NCBI GenBank assembly: GCA_018222605.1
Contig: JAAEZZ010000002.1
Location: 186,001 to 250,000 of the forward strand
Direction of reading: 5' to 3'
From: Alphaproteobacteria bacterium
GTDB taxonomy: Bacteria > Pseudomonadota > Alphaproteobacteria > Caulobacterales > Hyphomonadaceae
Length of the DNA stretch: 64,000 bases
The first letter of the stretch is position 1. Every line of letters starts with the position of its first letter. The notes under the pieces were generated by a model, which saw nothing but the letters and a program-made list of their open reading frames with translations, had not been told where the DNA came from and made no database searches. Positions 35,780 to 44,623 of the stretch are shown here, piece by piece. The position numbers were made by a program, and so were the translations under genes.

Positions 35780-36712
35780 CTAATTCGGATTGCCAGTCAC
35801 ATCGCTGATCGGGATGGAATAATGCCGGTTGCAGAACTGGCAGTCGATGGCCAGCGTGCCGTCCGGCTCAACCATTTCCTGCAGGGACTCGTCCGGCATC
35901 TGGCGCAGCGTCTCCATCAGCCGTTCCTGATTGCAGGTGCAGCGGTCATCAAGCGCCTGCGGAGTCTCCATTGTCACGCCGCGTTCGTGGAACAGGCGAA
36001 ACAGCAGATCCTGCATCGGCAGATCCGGATCTGCCAGTTCGGCGTCCGTCAGCGTGGCGAACAAGGCCTCGGCTTCACGCCAGGCATCATCGGTATCGCC
36101 GCGGGCGTCATCATTGGCAATCTTCTGCACCATCATGCCGCCGGACACCCAGACGCCAGGCTCGCCCTTGCGGTCCAGTTCGGCCACCGACAGCTTGATC
36201 CGGGTCGGCACCTGTTCGGACATCGCGAAATAGTCTTCCGCACATTCCGACAGCGTGCCTTTTTCCAGCGGCACGATGCCCTGATAGGGCTGGACCGCCG
36301 GATTGTCCTGAATGATGATCAGGCCAAGGCGACCATTCGGGCCGAACAGCTGGGGCATGTGCGGGGCCGCGCCCTTGTTCACCTTGTCCAGATGCGCCCA
36401 GGCTTCGGGATCAAAGCGCGCATAGCCGCGCACGCCGCCATCGGTGCGATACTCGCCGACCAGCATGGAGACCGGACCATCACCCTCGGCCTGCACCAGA
36501 AGGCGGCCATTGAATTTCAGGGACGCGCCGACCAGCGTGGCGAGCGTCACCGCCTCGCCCAGGATACGGGCCAGATTGGTCGGGTAGTCGTGGCGGCGCA
36601 GAATGCCCGACAGGCTGCCCTGCCCCATGCGCACGGCCCGCCCGCGAACGGGACGGTCCACGATCTGGAAGTTCGTGACGAAATCGGTGACGGCATAGGC
36701 TGCGTCGGACAT
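35780..36712 (-). CDS. hslO: Hsp33 redox-regulated chaperone
   Basis: A 310-residue Hsp33. The C-terminal zinc switch has CxC and CxxC at C258, C260, C291 and C294, all four ligands present, so oxidative activation is expected. The N-terminal domain starts DFVTNFQIVDRPVRGRAVRM and contains ILRRHDYPTNLARILGEA. A cytoplasmic holdase for oxidative stress. Single gene, divergent from the YidD-like gene. Confidence 0.95.
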   Translation of the reverse strand: MSDAAYAVTDFVTNFQIVDRPVRGRAVRMGQGSLSGILRRHDYPTNLARILGEAVTLATLVGASLKFNGRLLVQAEGDGPVSMLVGEYRTDGGVRGYARFDPEAWAHLDKVNKGAAPHMPQLFGPNGRLGLIIIQDNPAVQPYQGIVPLEKGTLSECAEDYFAMSEQVPTRIKLSVAELDRKGEPGVWVSGGMMVQKIANDDARGDTDDAWREAEALFATLTDAELADPDLPMQDLLFRLFHERGVTMETPQALDDRCTCNQERLMETLRQMPDESLQEMVEPDGTLAIDCQFCNRHYSIPISDVTGNPN

Positions 36713-36827
36713 GGCAAATACCTCGAATTGGTGCCCCCATGTGGCAGCGCCCCGGCCCTATCGCAAGAGGCGGGTGTGTCAGACCTCACGAGCCTTGCAG
36801 GAAGGGGGCATTTCCCAATCCAGAGAA

Positions 36828-36856
36828 TTGACATCGTTTCTCGTCGCCGCCTTAAT
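36828..36856 (+). promoter_or_regulatory. Promoter of the YidD-like gene
   Basis: TTGACA (36828-36833), 17-base spacer, CTTAAT (36851-36856). Consensus -35 and a fair -10, 30 bases upstream of the start codon at 36886. Confidence 0.55.
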
Positions 36857-36885
36857 AGGCGAAGCAGGAATGGCCGGGGGGCTTC

Positions 36886-37233
36886 ATGCAAATTGGTGAT
36901 GTCGAGTTTGATGTTCCTGAGGAACTGCGCCCGTCCGCCATGCGCCGGATGGGACTGCGCCCTGCCATGGACCAGACCATCGACCGCTTGCCACGCCCGC
37001 GCATAACAAGTGCCGCCTTCCTGCCCGTCGCGTTGCTGAGGCTGTATCGCCGTCTGCGTCCGGAAGTCATCGGCAATCGGTGCGGCTATGAGCCAAGCTG
37101 TTCGCGTTACAGCGAGCTGGCCTTCCGCACCAAGCCGCCCCTCACCGCATTTCGCCTCACCTATCAACGTCTTTGCCGCTGCAAGCCCGGCAAGGGGGGA
37201 ACGGATCTAACAGAGCTGGAGCTGCCATCATGA
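36886..37233 (+). CDS. YidD-like membrane protein insertion efficiency factor
   Basis: A 115-residue protein whose C-terminal half matches YidD (PF01809): CGYEPSCSRYSELAF, then FRLTYQRLCRCKPGKGGTD, the Cys-containing signature of that family. Residues 1-45 are an extension that ordinary YidD lacks. In most bacteria yidD lies between rnpA and yidC; here it does not, so it may be a paralogue. It is translationally coupled to the next gene by ATGA. Confidence 0.72.
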   Translation: MQIGDVEFDVPEELRPSAMRRMGLRPAMDQTIDRLPRPRITSAAFLPVALLRLYRRLRPEVIGNRCGYEPSCSRYSELAFRTKPPLTAFRLTYQRLCRCKPGKGGTDLTELELPS

Positions 37234-37442
37234 AATACCGCGTTCAGGCCATCGGGAAGGAGTTTTCCGATCAGGCCATCAAGACCCTGGAGACCAAGCT
37301 GAACAACGCCCATGAAAAGGGCTATCGCTTTCACAGCGTGATGGAGGTCCAGCAGCCGGGCTGCGGTGGTCTTGGAGCACCAACCATTACCTATCTGGCC
37401 ATCTTCGAGCAGGTTGATGAGAATAGCCCGCCGCTGACTTAA
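37230..37442 (+). CDS. Small DUF4177-like protein
   Basis: A 70-residue protein starting at the ATG that overlaps the YidD-like stop codon (ATGA). The pattern KYRVQAIG, LETKLNNAHEKGYRFHSV and ITYLAIFEQ resembles DUF4177 (two beta strands around a helix). Function unknown. It ends 4 bases inside the convergent radical SAM gene. Confidence 0.65.
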   Translation: MKYRVQAIGKEFSDQAIKTLETKLNNAHEKGYRFHSVMEVQQPGCGGLGAPTITYLAIFEQVDENSPPLT

Positions 37443-38374
37443 GCGGAGCAGCTGCCGCCGCCGAGGACGCAGAAGCTGGCGCACCAGGGATGGTTCAGCT
37501 TGACCGGATCGGCTGTCGCCTCGGCCAAAGTCTCACCCAGTTCAAAGGCTGGATCATCCACCAACAGCGTGCAGGCGGTGACCGTGGCCCGGCCCGCGCC
37601 CTTGCGGCGGATCACCATGCGCTGATTGGCGCACATGATGTCGTCCGGGGACTTGCCCAGAATGCCCCAGCAAGCGGTGGTAATCTCCGGCGGGTCATCG
37701 CGGGCGATCATTTCCGGAAACAGGACCAGCTGTTTCGTGTCGGCGGGGTTCAGCTTCAGGCCCAGTGAAGCGGCCAGCGCGCCATAGGCGGTGCGGGCGG
37801 CGGAATCATCCTCGTTCAGGGCCTGACGGCCTGCCAGTGCAACCTGTACGCCGCGTTCCCCCAGCCAGCGGAGGCCCTTGCAGGCCTCTTCAAAGGCCCC
37901 TGCTCCACGCTCGGCATCATGGATCGCCGGGTCATGCGAATCGAGCGAGACGCGCAGCACCATGCGGTCGCCATGCTGAGCAGCCAGCTGCTCCAGACCT
38001 TCCTGCAGGCGCGGGCGCATCATCGGGCGCATCGCATTGGTCAGCAATAAGAGGCTGTGCCCGCGTGACAGCACATCCTCCATAATGCCCAGGATTTCGG
38101 GGCACATGAAAGGCTCGCCGCCAGTGATTCCGATCTCGACCGTACCGTCGATCTCTTCCAGGAAGGGGCGCACATCATCGCGCGTCAGATAGACCAGGCG
38201 GTCATTGGTGGGCGAGCTTTCGATATAGCAGTTCGCGCACTCAATGTTGCAAAGCGTGCCGGTGTTCAGCCACAGCGTCTTCAGCCCGGTCCAGCCAACG
38301 CTGGCACGGGTCTCTCCCTTGGCGGTCACATCGGGATCGGAAAACTTCGCGGGGACAAAATTCGTGTCAGCCAT
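37439..38374 (-). CDS. Radical SAM protein
   Basis: A 311-residue radical SAM enzyme. The [4Fe-4S] cluster ligands are C42, C46 and C49 in CNIECANCY, followed by the GITGGEPF glycine-rich motif. Two more cysteines occur near the C-terminus (WCASFCVLGGGSC), which could bind a second cluster as in SPASM-like enzymes. Product unknown. The upstream part of the open frame (to 39487) is antisense to the MFS gene and rejected. Confidence 0.85.
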   Translation of the reverse strand: MADTNFVPAKFSDPDVTAKGETRASVGWTGLKTLWLNTGTLCNIECANCYIESSPTNDRLVYLTRDDVRPFLEEIDGTVEIGITGGEPFMCPEILGIMEDVLSRGHSLLLLTNAMRPMMRPRLQEGLEQLAAQHGDRMVLRVSLDSHDPAIHDAERGAGAFEEACKGLRWLGERGVQVALAGRQALNEDDSAARTAYGALAASLGLKLNPADTKQLVLFPEMIARDDPPEITTACWGILGKSPDDIMCANQRMVIRRKGAGRATVTACTLLVDDPAFELGETLAEATADPVKLNHPWCASFCVLGGGSCSA

Positions 38375-38479
38375 AAACACAAGGTCTAGCGCATTCGCAA
38401 AGCGCTTCCAGCGCTTTTGCCTGCCAGACACCCAATCGTGAACATTGCCGATTTCGCCCGCTACGCTATTTAGCCCGTC

Positions 38480-39793
38480 ATGCCTGAAAATACGCGCAAG
38501 ACCGTTATGCAAATGCTCACCTCCGGCGATGAGGGCCGGGTGTGCAAGGATATCCCCGAAAGCGCATGCCATGAGGAATCCGGCAATTTCCTGAAACACA
38601 TTACCAGCCTCTCTGCGAGCAAGATCTCCGACGGGCTGATTGACCCGAAACTGGTGCTGAGCTGGCTGCTGACAACGCTCGGCGCGCCAGCCTTCATCAT
38701 CGGCCTGCTGGTCCCTGTGCGGGAGGCAGGTGCCCTGTTGCCGCAACTCTTCACGGCGGCGGCGCTGCGCAAGCTGCCCCAGCGCAAATGGGCCTGGGCC
38801 GTCGGCTCTGCCGTGCAGGGGCTGTCGGCTGCCTGCATGGCCCTTGCGGCCCTGACGCTGGAGGGACGCGCGGCGGGCCTTGCCGTACTGGGTGCGCTCG
38901 CCGTGCTGGCGATTGCGCGCTCTGTCTGCTCGGTCACCTATAAGGATGTGCTGGGCAAGACGGTTTCCAAATCGCGCCGGGGCACGGCAACAGGAACGGC
39001 CAGCACGATTGGGGCGGCCGCCGTGCTCACCTATGGCGGCCTGCTCAGCCTCGGCCTGATTGACCGGATGAGCATTGTCACCACCGGCCTGTTCCTGGCG
39101 GGCGGGCTCTGGGTCGCAGCGGCCCTCCTGTTTACCACGCTGAAGGAAGAGCCCGGCTCCACCGAAGGCGGCGGCAATCCGATCCAGTCCTTCAAGGACA
39201 ATTTTTCCCTGCTGGCAGAGGACAAGCAGCTGCGCCGGTTCATCCTGACACGCGGCCTGCTGATCTCCACCGCCCTCGCCCCGCCCTTCATGGTGGCACT
39301 CGGCACGGACAAGGATCAGGCCGGGCGGATGTTTGGCGGGCTGGGCCTGCTCGTCATCGCCTCTGCCGGGGCGGGCCTTGTCAGCTCCTATGTCTGGGGA
39401 CGGCTGGCGGACCGGTCGAGCCGGAAAGTGCTGATCCTGACAGCAGCAGCCGCCACGATTGCGCTGGCGGCGACACTGGGCCTGCATCTGACGGGCCTGC
39501 TGGAACAGATCTGGGCGCTGCCGCTGGTCCTGTTCGGGCTGATGATTGCCTATCAGGGCGTGCGCCTTGGCCGCTCAACACACCTCGTGGACATGGCCAG
39601 CCAGGAGACCCGCGCCGCCTATACCGCCCTTTCCAACACGATCATTGGCGGTCTGCTCGTGCTCGGCGGGGGCTTCAGCCTGGTCGCCGAATATGCGGGC
39701 AATGCCACCGTCATCGGCCTGCTGGCGGTCATGAGCGCGCTGGCCATCCCCGCCGCCTTCGGCTTGGCTGAAGTGCAGCAGGACAGCGACTAG
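38480..39793 (+). CDS. MFS transporter
   Basis: A 437-residue membrane permease with about eleven to twelve helices and a cytoplasmic N-terminus of about 50 residues. The central loop has the Asp-Arg-rich GRLADRSSRKVLI motif after helix 8, equivalent to motif A. Substrate unknown. There is no clear ribosome site before 38480, and M10 or M12 remain possible starts. Divergent from the radical SAM gene. Confidence 0.82.
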   Translation: MPENTRKTVMQMLTSGDEGRVCKDIPESACHEESGNFLKHITSLSASKISDGLIDPKLVLSWLLTTLGAPAFIIGLLVPVREAGALLPQLFTAAALRKLPQRKWAWAVGSAVQGLSAACMALAALTLEGRAAGLAVLGALAVLAIARSVCSVTYKDVLGKTVSKSRRGTATGTASTIGAAAVLTYGGLLSLGLIDRMSIVTTGLFLAGGLWVAAALLFTTLKEEPGSTEGGGNPIQSFKDNFSLLAEDKQLRRFILTRGLLISTALAPPFMVALGTDKDQAGRMFGGLGLLVIASAGAGLVSSYVWGRLADRSSRKVLILTAAAATIALAATLGLHLTGLLEQIWALPLVLFGLMIAYQGVRLGRSTHLVDMASQETRAAYTALSNTIIGGLLVLGGGFSLVAEYAGNATVIGLLAVMSALAIPAAFGLAEVQQDSD

Positions 39794-39796
39794 ACG

Positions 39797-40735
39797 CTAC
39801 TTATTGAGACACCAGCGCAGCACGGCCTTCTGGGCGTGCAGGCGATTTTCGGCTTCATCAAAGACGAGGCTCTGCGGGCCGTCGATCACTTCGGCGTCCA
39901 CCTCCTCGCCCCGGTGGGCCGGCAGGCAGTGCAGGAATTTCGCGCCGCCATTCGCCAGCTCCATCAGCTCTTCCGTCACCGCATAGGGCTCCAGAATCTC
40001 CAGCCGGCGCTCGGCATCGGCATCGCCCATGGAGACGAATGTGTCCGCGATCACGACATCAGCACCAGCAACCGCCTCTTCCGCCGTGTCATAGAGGTCG
40101 ATCCGGGCCTGCAGCTCACGGGCGATGTCGAGATCTTCATCGTCCGGCGCGAACCGGGCGGGCGTACCAACCGCAAGCGAGAAGCCGAACTTCGCCGCCG
40201 CATGAATGAAGCTGGCGCAAACATTGTTGCCATCCCCCACCCAGGCGAGGCGCGCGCCGCGCAGCTCCAGCCCGCTCTCTTCCAGCGTCTGCAGGTCTGC
40301 CATGATCTGGCAGGGATGGGAGCGATCCGTCAGGCCATTGATGACCGGCACGCTCGCATTGGCGGCAAAGGCCTCGACATCGGAATGGTCGTTCGCGCGG
40401 ATCATCACCACATCGACAAAACGCGACAGAACGCGGGCGGTATCTTCCACCGTCTCGCCCCGGCCGAGCTGCATGTCGCTGGACGTCGCCGTGATGGACG
40501 AGCCGCCAAGCTGGCGCATGGCCATGTCAAAGGAGAAACGCGTCCGGGTAGAGGATTTCTCGAAGATCATCGCCATCGTATGCCCTTCCAGCGGCGCGCC
40601 CGTATCAACGCGGCCCTTCGGCCAGCCTGCACGTGCTTTCTTCATGGCATGGGCCATATCCAGAATCTCTCGCAACTCAGCGGATTCCAGATGCCAGATG
40701 TCAATGAAATGGCGCGGGCTCGTCTTCTCGGTCAT
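39797..40735 (-). CDS. argF: Ornithine carbamoyltransferase
   Basis: A 312-residue OTCase that joins carbamoyl phosphate to ornithine to give citrulline in arginine synthesis. Phosphate-binding STRTR at residues 62-66, RSHPCQ and the ornithine-binding [11 protein letters not shown] are all present. It is a single gene here, convergent with the MFS gene and 8 kb from argD, so arginine genes are dispersed. Confidence 0.96.
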   Translation of the reverse strand: MTEKTSPRHFIDIWHLESAELREILDMAHAMKKARAGWPKGRVDTGAPLEGHTMAMIFEKSSTRTRFSFDMAMRQLGGSSITATSSDMQLGRGETVEDTARVLSRFVDVVMIRANDHSDVEAFAANASVPVINGLTDRSHPCQIMADLQTLEESGLELRGARLAWVGDGNNVCASFIHAAAKFGFSLAVGTPARFAPDDEDLDIARELQARIDLYDTAEEAVAGADVVIADTFVSMGDADAERRLEILEPYAVTEELMELANGGAKFLHCLPAHRGEEVDAEVIDGPQSLVFDEAENRLHAQKAVLRWCLNK

Positions 40736-40869
40736 CCAGTCTCACTCCCTTCAGGGGCTTCGCGAAGCCCGGGGGCATAGCGCGTTTTCGCCTGCAGCAC
40801 CAGTGATAGGAGAAATCGGGCCGAAAACAGCCTCGAACAGGACACGCGGAGAAAATGACAAAAAACTAA

Positions 40870-40887
40870 TTGAGAATGACTTGCAAA
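40870..40887. promoter_or_regulatory. Fur-box-like site 1
   Basis: TTGAGAATGACTTGCAAA, whose reverse complement TTTGCAAGTCATTCTCAA resembles the Fur boxes found before iron-uptake genes in proteobacteria. It lies about 60 bases upstream of the small gene at 40948 and is repeated 44 bp downstream. Confidence 0.6.
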
Positions 40888-40913
40888 CTCACGGAGGCTG
40901 TGAGACACATGTT

Positions 40914-40931
40914 TTGAGAATGACTCGCAAA
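40914..40931. promoter_or_regulatory. Fur-box-like site 2
   Basis: TTGAGAATGACTCGCAAA matches site 1 at 17 of 18 bases, in the same orientation, 44 bp downstream (about four helical turns). It lies 16 bases before the start codon at 40948, where binding would block initiation. Confidence 0.6.
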
Positions 40932-40947
40932 TCAAATGGAGAGCCCC

Positions 40948-41139
40948 ATGTGCCTGCCAATGGATGACACTGCCATGCTTTGCTGGCTGAAAAATCAGGT
41001 CACCGTGCTGGAAGCCTGGCGCGAAGAGCTGACCTGCCGGCCGGAAACGTCGATCAGCATGATCGCCCGGCTGGAACAGCATCGCACCTGGCTGCGCGAG
41101 GAAATCAGCCGCCTTGATCCGGGCCTGAAAGCCGCCTGA
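40948..41139 (+). CDS. Small protein, probably iron-regulated
   Basis: A 63-residue protein starting at ATG 40948 with GGAGAG 4 bases upstream; an alternative start 4 codons earlier has no ribosome site. It contains three cysteines, an amphipathic helix with repeated Leu/Ala and Glu/Arg pairs (LEAWREELTC; ARLEQHRTWLREEI), and no signal peptide. I do not recognise a family. Two Fur-like boxes directly upstream suggest expression in iron limitation. The next gene downstream is the polyamine dehydrogenase, 162 bases away. Confidence 0.6.
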   Translation: MCLPMDDTAMLCWLKNQVTVLEAWREELTCRPETSISMIARLEQHRTWLREEISRLDPGLKAA

Positions 41140-41301
41140 TCCCCGAATTGTCGCGGCGCAGGACGTGTGCCCACCGTTTCCTCCCCGAAACACGCTTCCT
41201 GCGTCGCGGCATGTCTCATCTCCAGACTGGCGAACCGGCCGCGATTGCCCTATGTCACGGGGCAGAACAGCCGCCCAGACAGTCAGGGAGACTAAAGACA
41301 T

Positions 41302-42516
41302 ATGGACAACGTCCTCATCATTGGTGCCGGTGCCGCCGGATCCGTCGTCGCACAGAAATGCGCGATGGACCGCGACACTTTCAAACACATCCACCTCGCC
41401 TCTCGCCGCATCGAAAGTTGCGAGAAGGTCGCCGCGCTCTGCAAGACGCCGATCGAGATCAGCCAGGTGGATGCCGACAATGTCGAGGAGGTTGTCGCCC
41501 TCATCAACAAGGTAAAGCCGGACCTGTTGATCAACATGGCCCTGCCCTATCAGGATCTGCCGATCATGGATGCCTGCCTGGAAGCGGGCTGCAACTATAT
41601 GGACACGGCAAACTATGAGCCGCGCGATGTCGCGAAGTTCGAATATAGCTGGCAGTGGGCCTATCAGGACAAGTTCAAGCAAGCCGGCCTGACCGCCATT
41701 CTGGGCTGCGGATTTGATCCGGGCGTGACGAACATCTTCTGCGCCTATGCCCAGGAATTTCTGTTCGACGAGATCGAATATATCGACATCGTGGACTGTA
41801 ATGCTGGCGATCATGGCAAGACGTTCGCGACGAACTTCAATCCGGAGATCAACCTGCGTGAAGTGACGCAGGACGGCAAATACTGGAAAGACGGCGAGTG
41901 GATCGAGATCCCCGCCCTCTCCATCAAGACGATGATCGACTATCCGGAAGTCGGCCCGAAAGCCTCCTACCTGATCTATCACGAGGAAGAGGAAAGTCTG
42001 GTCAAGCACATCAAGGGCCTGAAGCAGATCCGCTTCTGGATGACCTTTGGTGCCGAATACATCAAGCATCTGGAAGTGTTCAAATCCATCGGCCTGATCG
42101 GTCTGGAGCCGATCAAGCACAAGGGCATGGACATTATCCCGATGGAATTCCTGAAGGATCTGCTGCCGCCGCCAAGCTCGCTGGCGGAAGGCTATACCGG
42201 CAAGACCTCCATCGGCATCATCGCGCGCGGCACCAAGGATGGCGAGCCGGTGGCGAAGATGATCTACAATGTCTGCGACCATGCCGAGACCAACAAGGAA
42301 GTCTCCGCACAGGCCGTTTCCTACACGACGGGCGTGCCGCCGGTTTCCGGCGCGGCGATGTTCTTCCGCGGAGAATGGTCCGGACACGGCGTTTTCAATG
42401 TCGAGCAATTCCCGGCCAAGCCGTTCCTGGAAGATGTCGCCAAACGCGGCCTGCCCTGGCACATCATCGATGTCGATGGCGGCGACCAGGAAGACCTGTT
42501 TGCGGTAGAAACGTAA
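41302..42516 (+). CDS. Carboxynorspermidine/carboxyspermidine dehydrogenase
   Basis: A 404-residue NAD(P)H-dependent enzyme of the saccharopine dehydrogenase superfamily. It condenses a diamine such as putrescine with aspartate semialdehyde to give carboxy(nor)spermidine. An N-terminal Rossmann motif (NVLIIGAGAAGSVVAQ) and the family's YMDTANYEPRDVAKFEY and ILGCGFDPGVTNIF stretches identify it. The partner decarboxylase gene is 0.5 kb downstream. The alphaproteobacterial version probably makes spermidine rather than norspermidine. Confidence 0.9.
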   Translation: MDNVLIIGAGAAGSVVAQKCAMDRDTFKHIHLASRRIESCEKVAALCKTPIEISQVDADNVEEVVALINKVKPDLLINMALPYQDLPIMDACLEAGCNYMDTANYEPRDVAKFEYSWQWAYQDKFKQAGLTAILGCGFDPGVTNIFCAYAQEFLFDEIEYIDIVDCNAGDHGKTFATNFNPEINLREVTQDGKYWKDGEWIEIPALSIKTMIDYPEVGPKASYLIYHEEEESLVKHIKGLKQIRFWMTFGAEYIKHLEVFKSIGLIGLEPIKHKGMDIIPMEFLKDLLPPPSSLAEGYTGKTSIGIIARGTKDGEPVAKMIYNVCDHAETNKEVSAQAVSYTTGVPPVSGAAMFFRGEWSGHGVFNVEQFPAKPFLEDVAKRGLPWHIIDVDGGDQEDLFAVET

Positions 42517-42586
42517 GTCATGATCTTGCGGGGGCACGGATCAATCCGCGCACCCCGCAAGACTTGCTACAGACAACAGGACCCCC

Positions 42587-42982
42587 ATGACAGAGACAAA
42601 CACACCACCCGGCATGGAACTGACGCTGCGAACGCTGGCCATGCCCGCGGACGCGAATGCCTCCGGGGACATTTTCGGCGGCTGGGTGATGTCTCAAATG
42701 GACCTTGCCGCCGCTGTGCGCGCCAATGAGCGCTGCAATGGACGCACCGTGACGGTCGCGGCGAACGAGATCATCTTCAAACAGCCGGTACATGTCGGTG
42801 ACACGCTATGCGTTTACACCGAAGTTGAAAAAGTGGGCCGCACATCTATCGTCATACGTCTGGAGACCTGGGCCCGGCGCGCCTTGTCCTCTCAGCGTGA
42901 CAAGGTGACCGAAGCGCGCTTTACCATGGTCGCCGTCGACAGCGATGGCCGCCCGCGGCCCGTGGATGACCCCGCGGCCTGA
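42587..42982 (+). CDS. Acyl-CoA thioesterase, YciA-like
   Basis: A 131-residue hotdog-fold thioesterase. The YciA signature is visible: PADANASGDIFGGWVMSQMD, and VGDTLCVYTEVEKVGRTS. It would hydrolyse acyl-CoA. It sits between the two carboxyspermidine genes, with gaps of 70 and 38 bases, which suggests a shared transcript. Its link to polyamines is unclear; it may just share the operon. Confidence 0.86.
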   Translation: MTETNTPPGMELTLRTLAMPADANASGDIFGGWVMSQMDLAAAVRANERCNGRTVTVAANEIIFKQPVHVGDTLCVYTEVEKVGRTSIVIRLETWARRALSSQRDKVTEARFTMVAVDSDGRPRPVDDPAA

Positions 42983-43020
42983 TATACTTCAAGGCCAGAT
43001 ACCTCAAGGACTGATCCCTC

Positions 43021-44166
43021 ATGACCCCGCCCCCTCTGCCAGATCACATCCCCACTCCCTGCTTCGTGCTGGACGTGGCCCGCTTGCGGAAGAATCTGGA
43101 GACGGCGCAGCGCGTTCGGGAGGAAGCCGATTGCAAGATCCTGCTGGCGACCAAGGCCTTCTCCCTGCCGGCGGCGTTTCCGATGATGACGGACTATCTG
43201 GACGGCACCACGGCCAGCGGCGAGCATGAAGCCATTATGGGCCATGAGAGCTTTGGCAAGGAAGTACATGTCTATTCCCCGGCCTATACCGAAGATGAAG
43301 TCCGCCGTCTGACGGAGGTGGCGCAGCACATCTATTTCAACTCCAATGAACAGCTGCAGCGCTTTGGCGACATTGCCCGCGATGCGGGTGCGAAAGTGGG
43401 CCTGCGTGTCAATCCCGGCTATTCCAATGCTACGCTGGGGGGAGACCTCTATAACCCTTGCGCCCCCGGCAGCCGGTTTGGCGAAGTGGCGTCAAAGCTG
43501 GACGAGGTTGACTGGTCCGGCGTCGATATCTTCCATGTGCACGCCCTGTGCGAGAGCCTGCATGAAGGCTCTGTTGGCCTGATCAATCATGTCGCGGACA
43601 ATTTCGGCCAGTATATCGAGCAGGTGAATGCCGTGAATTTCGGCGGCGGCCACTTCCTGAACAAGGACGGCTATGATGTCAGCCAGCTGATCAATGCGAT
43701 CAAGGCTTTCAAGGCGCGGTTTGGCGTCGAGGTCGTGCTGGAGCCTGGCGCGGGCCTCGTCGTGAATACGGGTGAGCTCTATGCCAGCGTGCTGGCCCTG
43801 CACTGGAACGAAATGGACCTGGCCATTCTGGATGCGTCTGCCTCCACCCATATGCCGGATGTTCTGGAAGTGCCTTACCGCCCGGACATTATCGGCGCCG
43901 GCCAGCCAGGGCAGAAGGCACACACCTATCGGCTTGGCGGGAAAACCTGCATGACCGGCGATGTGATTGGCGACTATTCCTTCGATGCCCCGCTGAAGCC
44001 AGGTGATACGCTGATCTTTACCGACCAGATGCACTATTCCTTCGTCAAGACGAACACGTTCAACGGCACACCGCTTGCCAATCTGGCCGTGCGCTGGGAA
44101 GACGGCATTGTCGAGATGCTGTCAGACTTCGGCTACGAAGACTTCCGCCACCGCCTGGGGCGCTAA
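43021..44166 (+). CDS. nspC: Carboxynorspermidine/carboxyspermidine decarboxylase
   Basis: A 381-residue fold-III PLP decarboxylase. The PLP lysine is K45 in ILLATKAFSLP, the active-site HALCES loop and the GGG motif (NFGGGHF) are present, and the C-terminal GKTCMTGDVIGDY carries the conserved Cys-Asp. It removes CO2 from carboxy(nor)spermidine to give spermidine or norspermidine. Product with the upstream dehydrogenase. Confidence 0.93.
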   Translation: MTPPPLPDHIPTPCFVLDVARLRKNLETAQRVREEADCKILLATKAFSLPAAFPMMTDYLDGTTASGEHEAIMGHESFGKEVHVYSPAYTEDEVRRLTEVAQHIYFNSNEQLQRFGDIARDAGAKVGLRVNPGYSNATLGGDLYNPCAPGSRFGEVASKLDEVDWSGVDIFHVHALCESLHEGSVGLINHVADNFGQYIEQVNAVNFGGGHFLNKDGYDVSQLINAIKAFKARFGVEVVLEPGAGLVVNTGELYASVLALHWNEMDLAILDASASTHMPDVLEVPYRPDIIGAGQPGQKAHTYRLGGKTCMTGDVIGDYSFDAPLKPGDTLIFTDQMHYSFVKTNTFNGTPLANLAVRWEDGIVEMLSDFGYEDFRHRLGR

Positions 44167-44248
44167 TCCGGACAGGGAAATTCACGCTCCGATCTTAACC
44201 GGTCCTTGCACCAGCCGAGCTATTCTCCGCTTTCGGAGGAAATGGCCC

Positions 44249-44587
44249 ATGCGCAGACCATCCGCGGCAATCCTGTTGATATTCCTGCTGAATGCGGGAC
44301 CAGCCCTTGCCCATGGGGGCGGTCTGAATGCGCAGGGCTGCCACACAAACCGCAAGACCGGTGACTATCATTGTCACCGTAGTTCATCCTCAGCCTCCCC
44401 TGCCCCAAGGCCCCAACGTACCAGCCCGGCAGATCGCATCCAGCCTTTGACCTCGCCTGTTTCACCCACCCGCACCTTCCGAAATTGCACAGAGGCCCGC
44501 GCAGCGGGTGCCGCCCCGGTCCGCAGGGGCGAACCCGGCTATGGCCCCCACCTCGACCGCGACAATGACGGCCTAGGCTGCGAGTGA
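44249..44587 (+). CDS. Exported YHYH/excalibur-domain protein
   Basis: A 112-residue exported protein. A signal peptide (cleaved after ALA, about residue 22) is followed by a YHYH-type motif (AHGGGLNAQGCHTNRKTGDYHCHR). A Ser/Pro linker leads to a C-terminal excalibur calcium-binding domain (FRNCTEARAAGAAPVRRGEPGY, then DRDNDGLGCE) with the DxDxDGxxCE pattern. Similar to secreted nuclease-associated and cell-envelope proteins. Start has GGAGGAA upstream. Confidence 0.82.
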   Translation: MRRPSAAILLIFLLNAGPALAHGGGLNAQGCHTNRKTGDYHCHRSSSSASPAPRPQRTSPADRIQPLTSPVSPTRTFRNCTEARAAGAAPVRRGEPGYGPHLDRDNDGLGCE

Positions 44588-44623
44588 AGCCATCCGTACC
44601 CGGTTCGGGTCTGCTGGGAAAAC

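Noticed and set aside
38375-39487. Upstream extension of the radical SAM frame
   Set aside because: It is antisense to the MFS transporter gene. The radical SAM domain starts at 38374 and needs no extension.
40732-42537. A 601-codon minus-strand open frame opposite the carboxyspermidine dehydrogenase gene
   Set aside because: Antisense frame created by codon bias; the plus strand encodes a complete recognisable enzyme.
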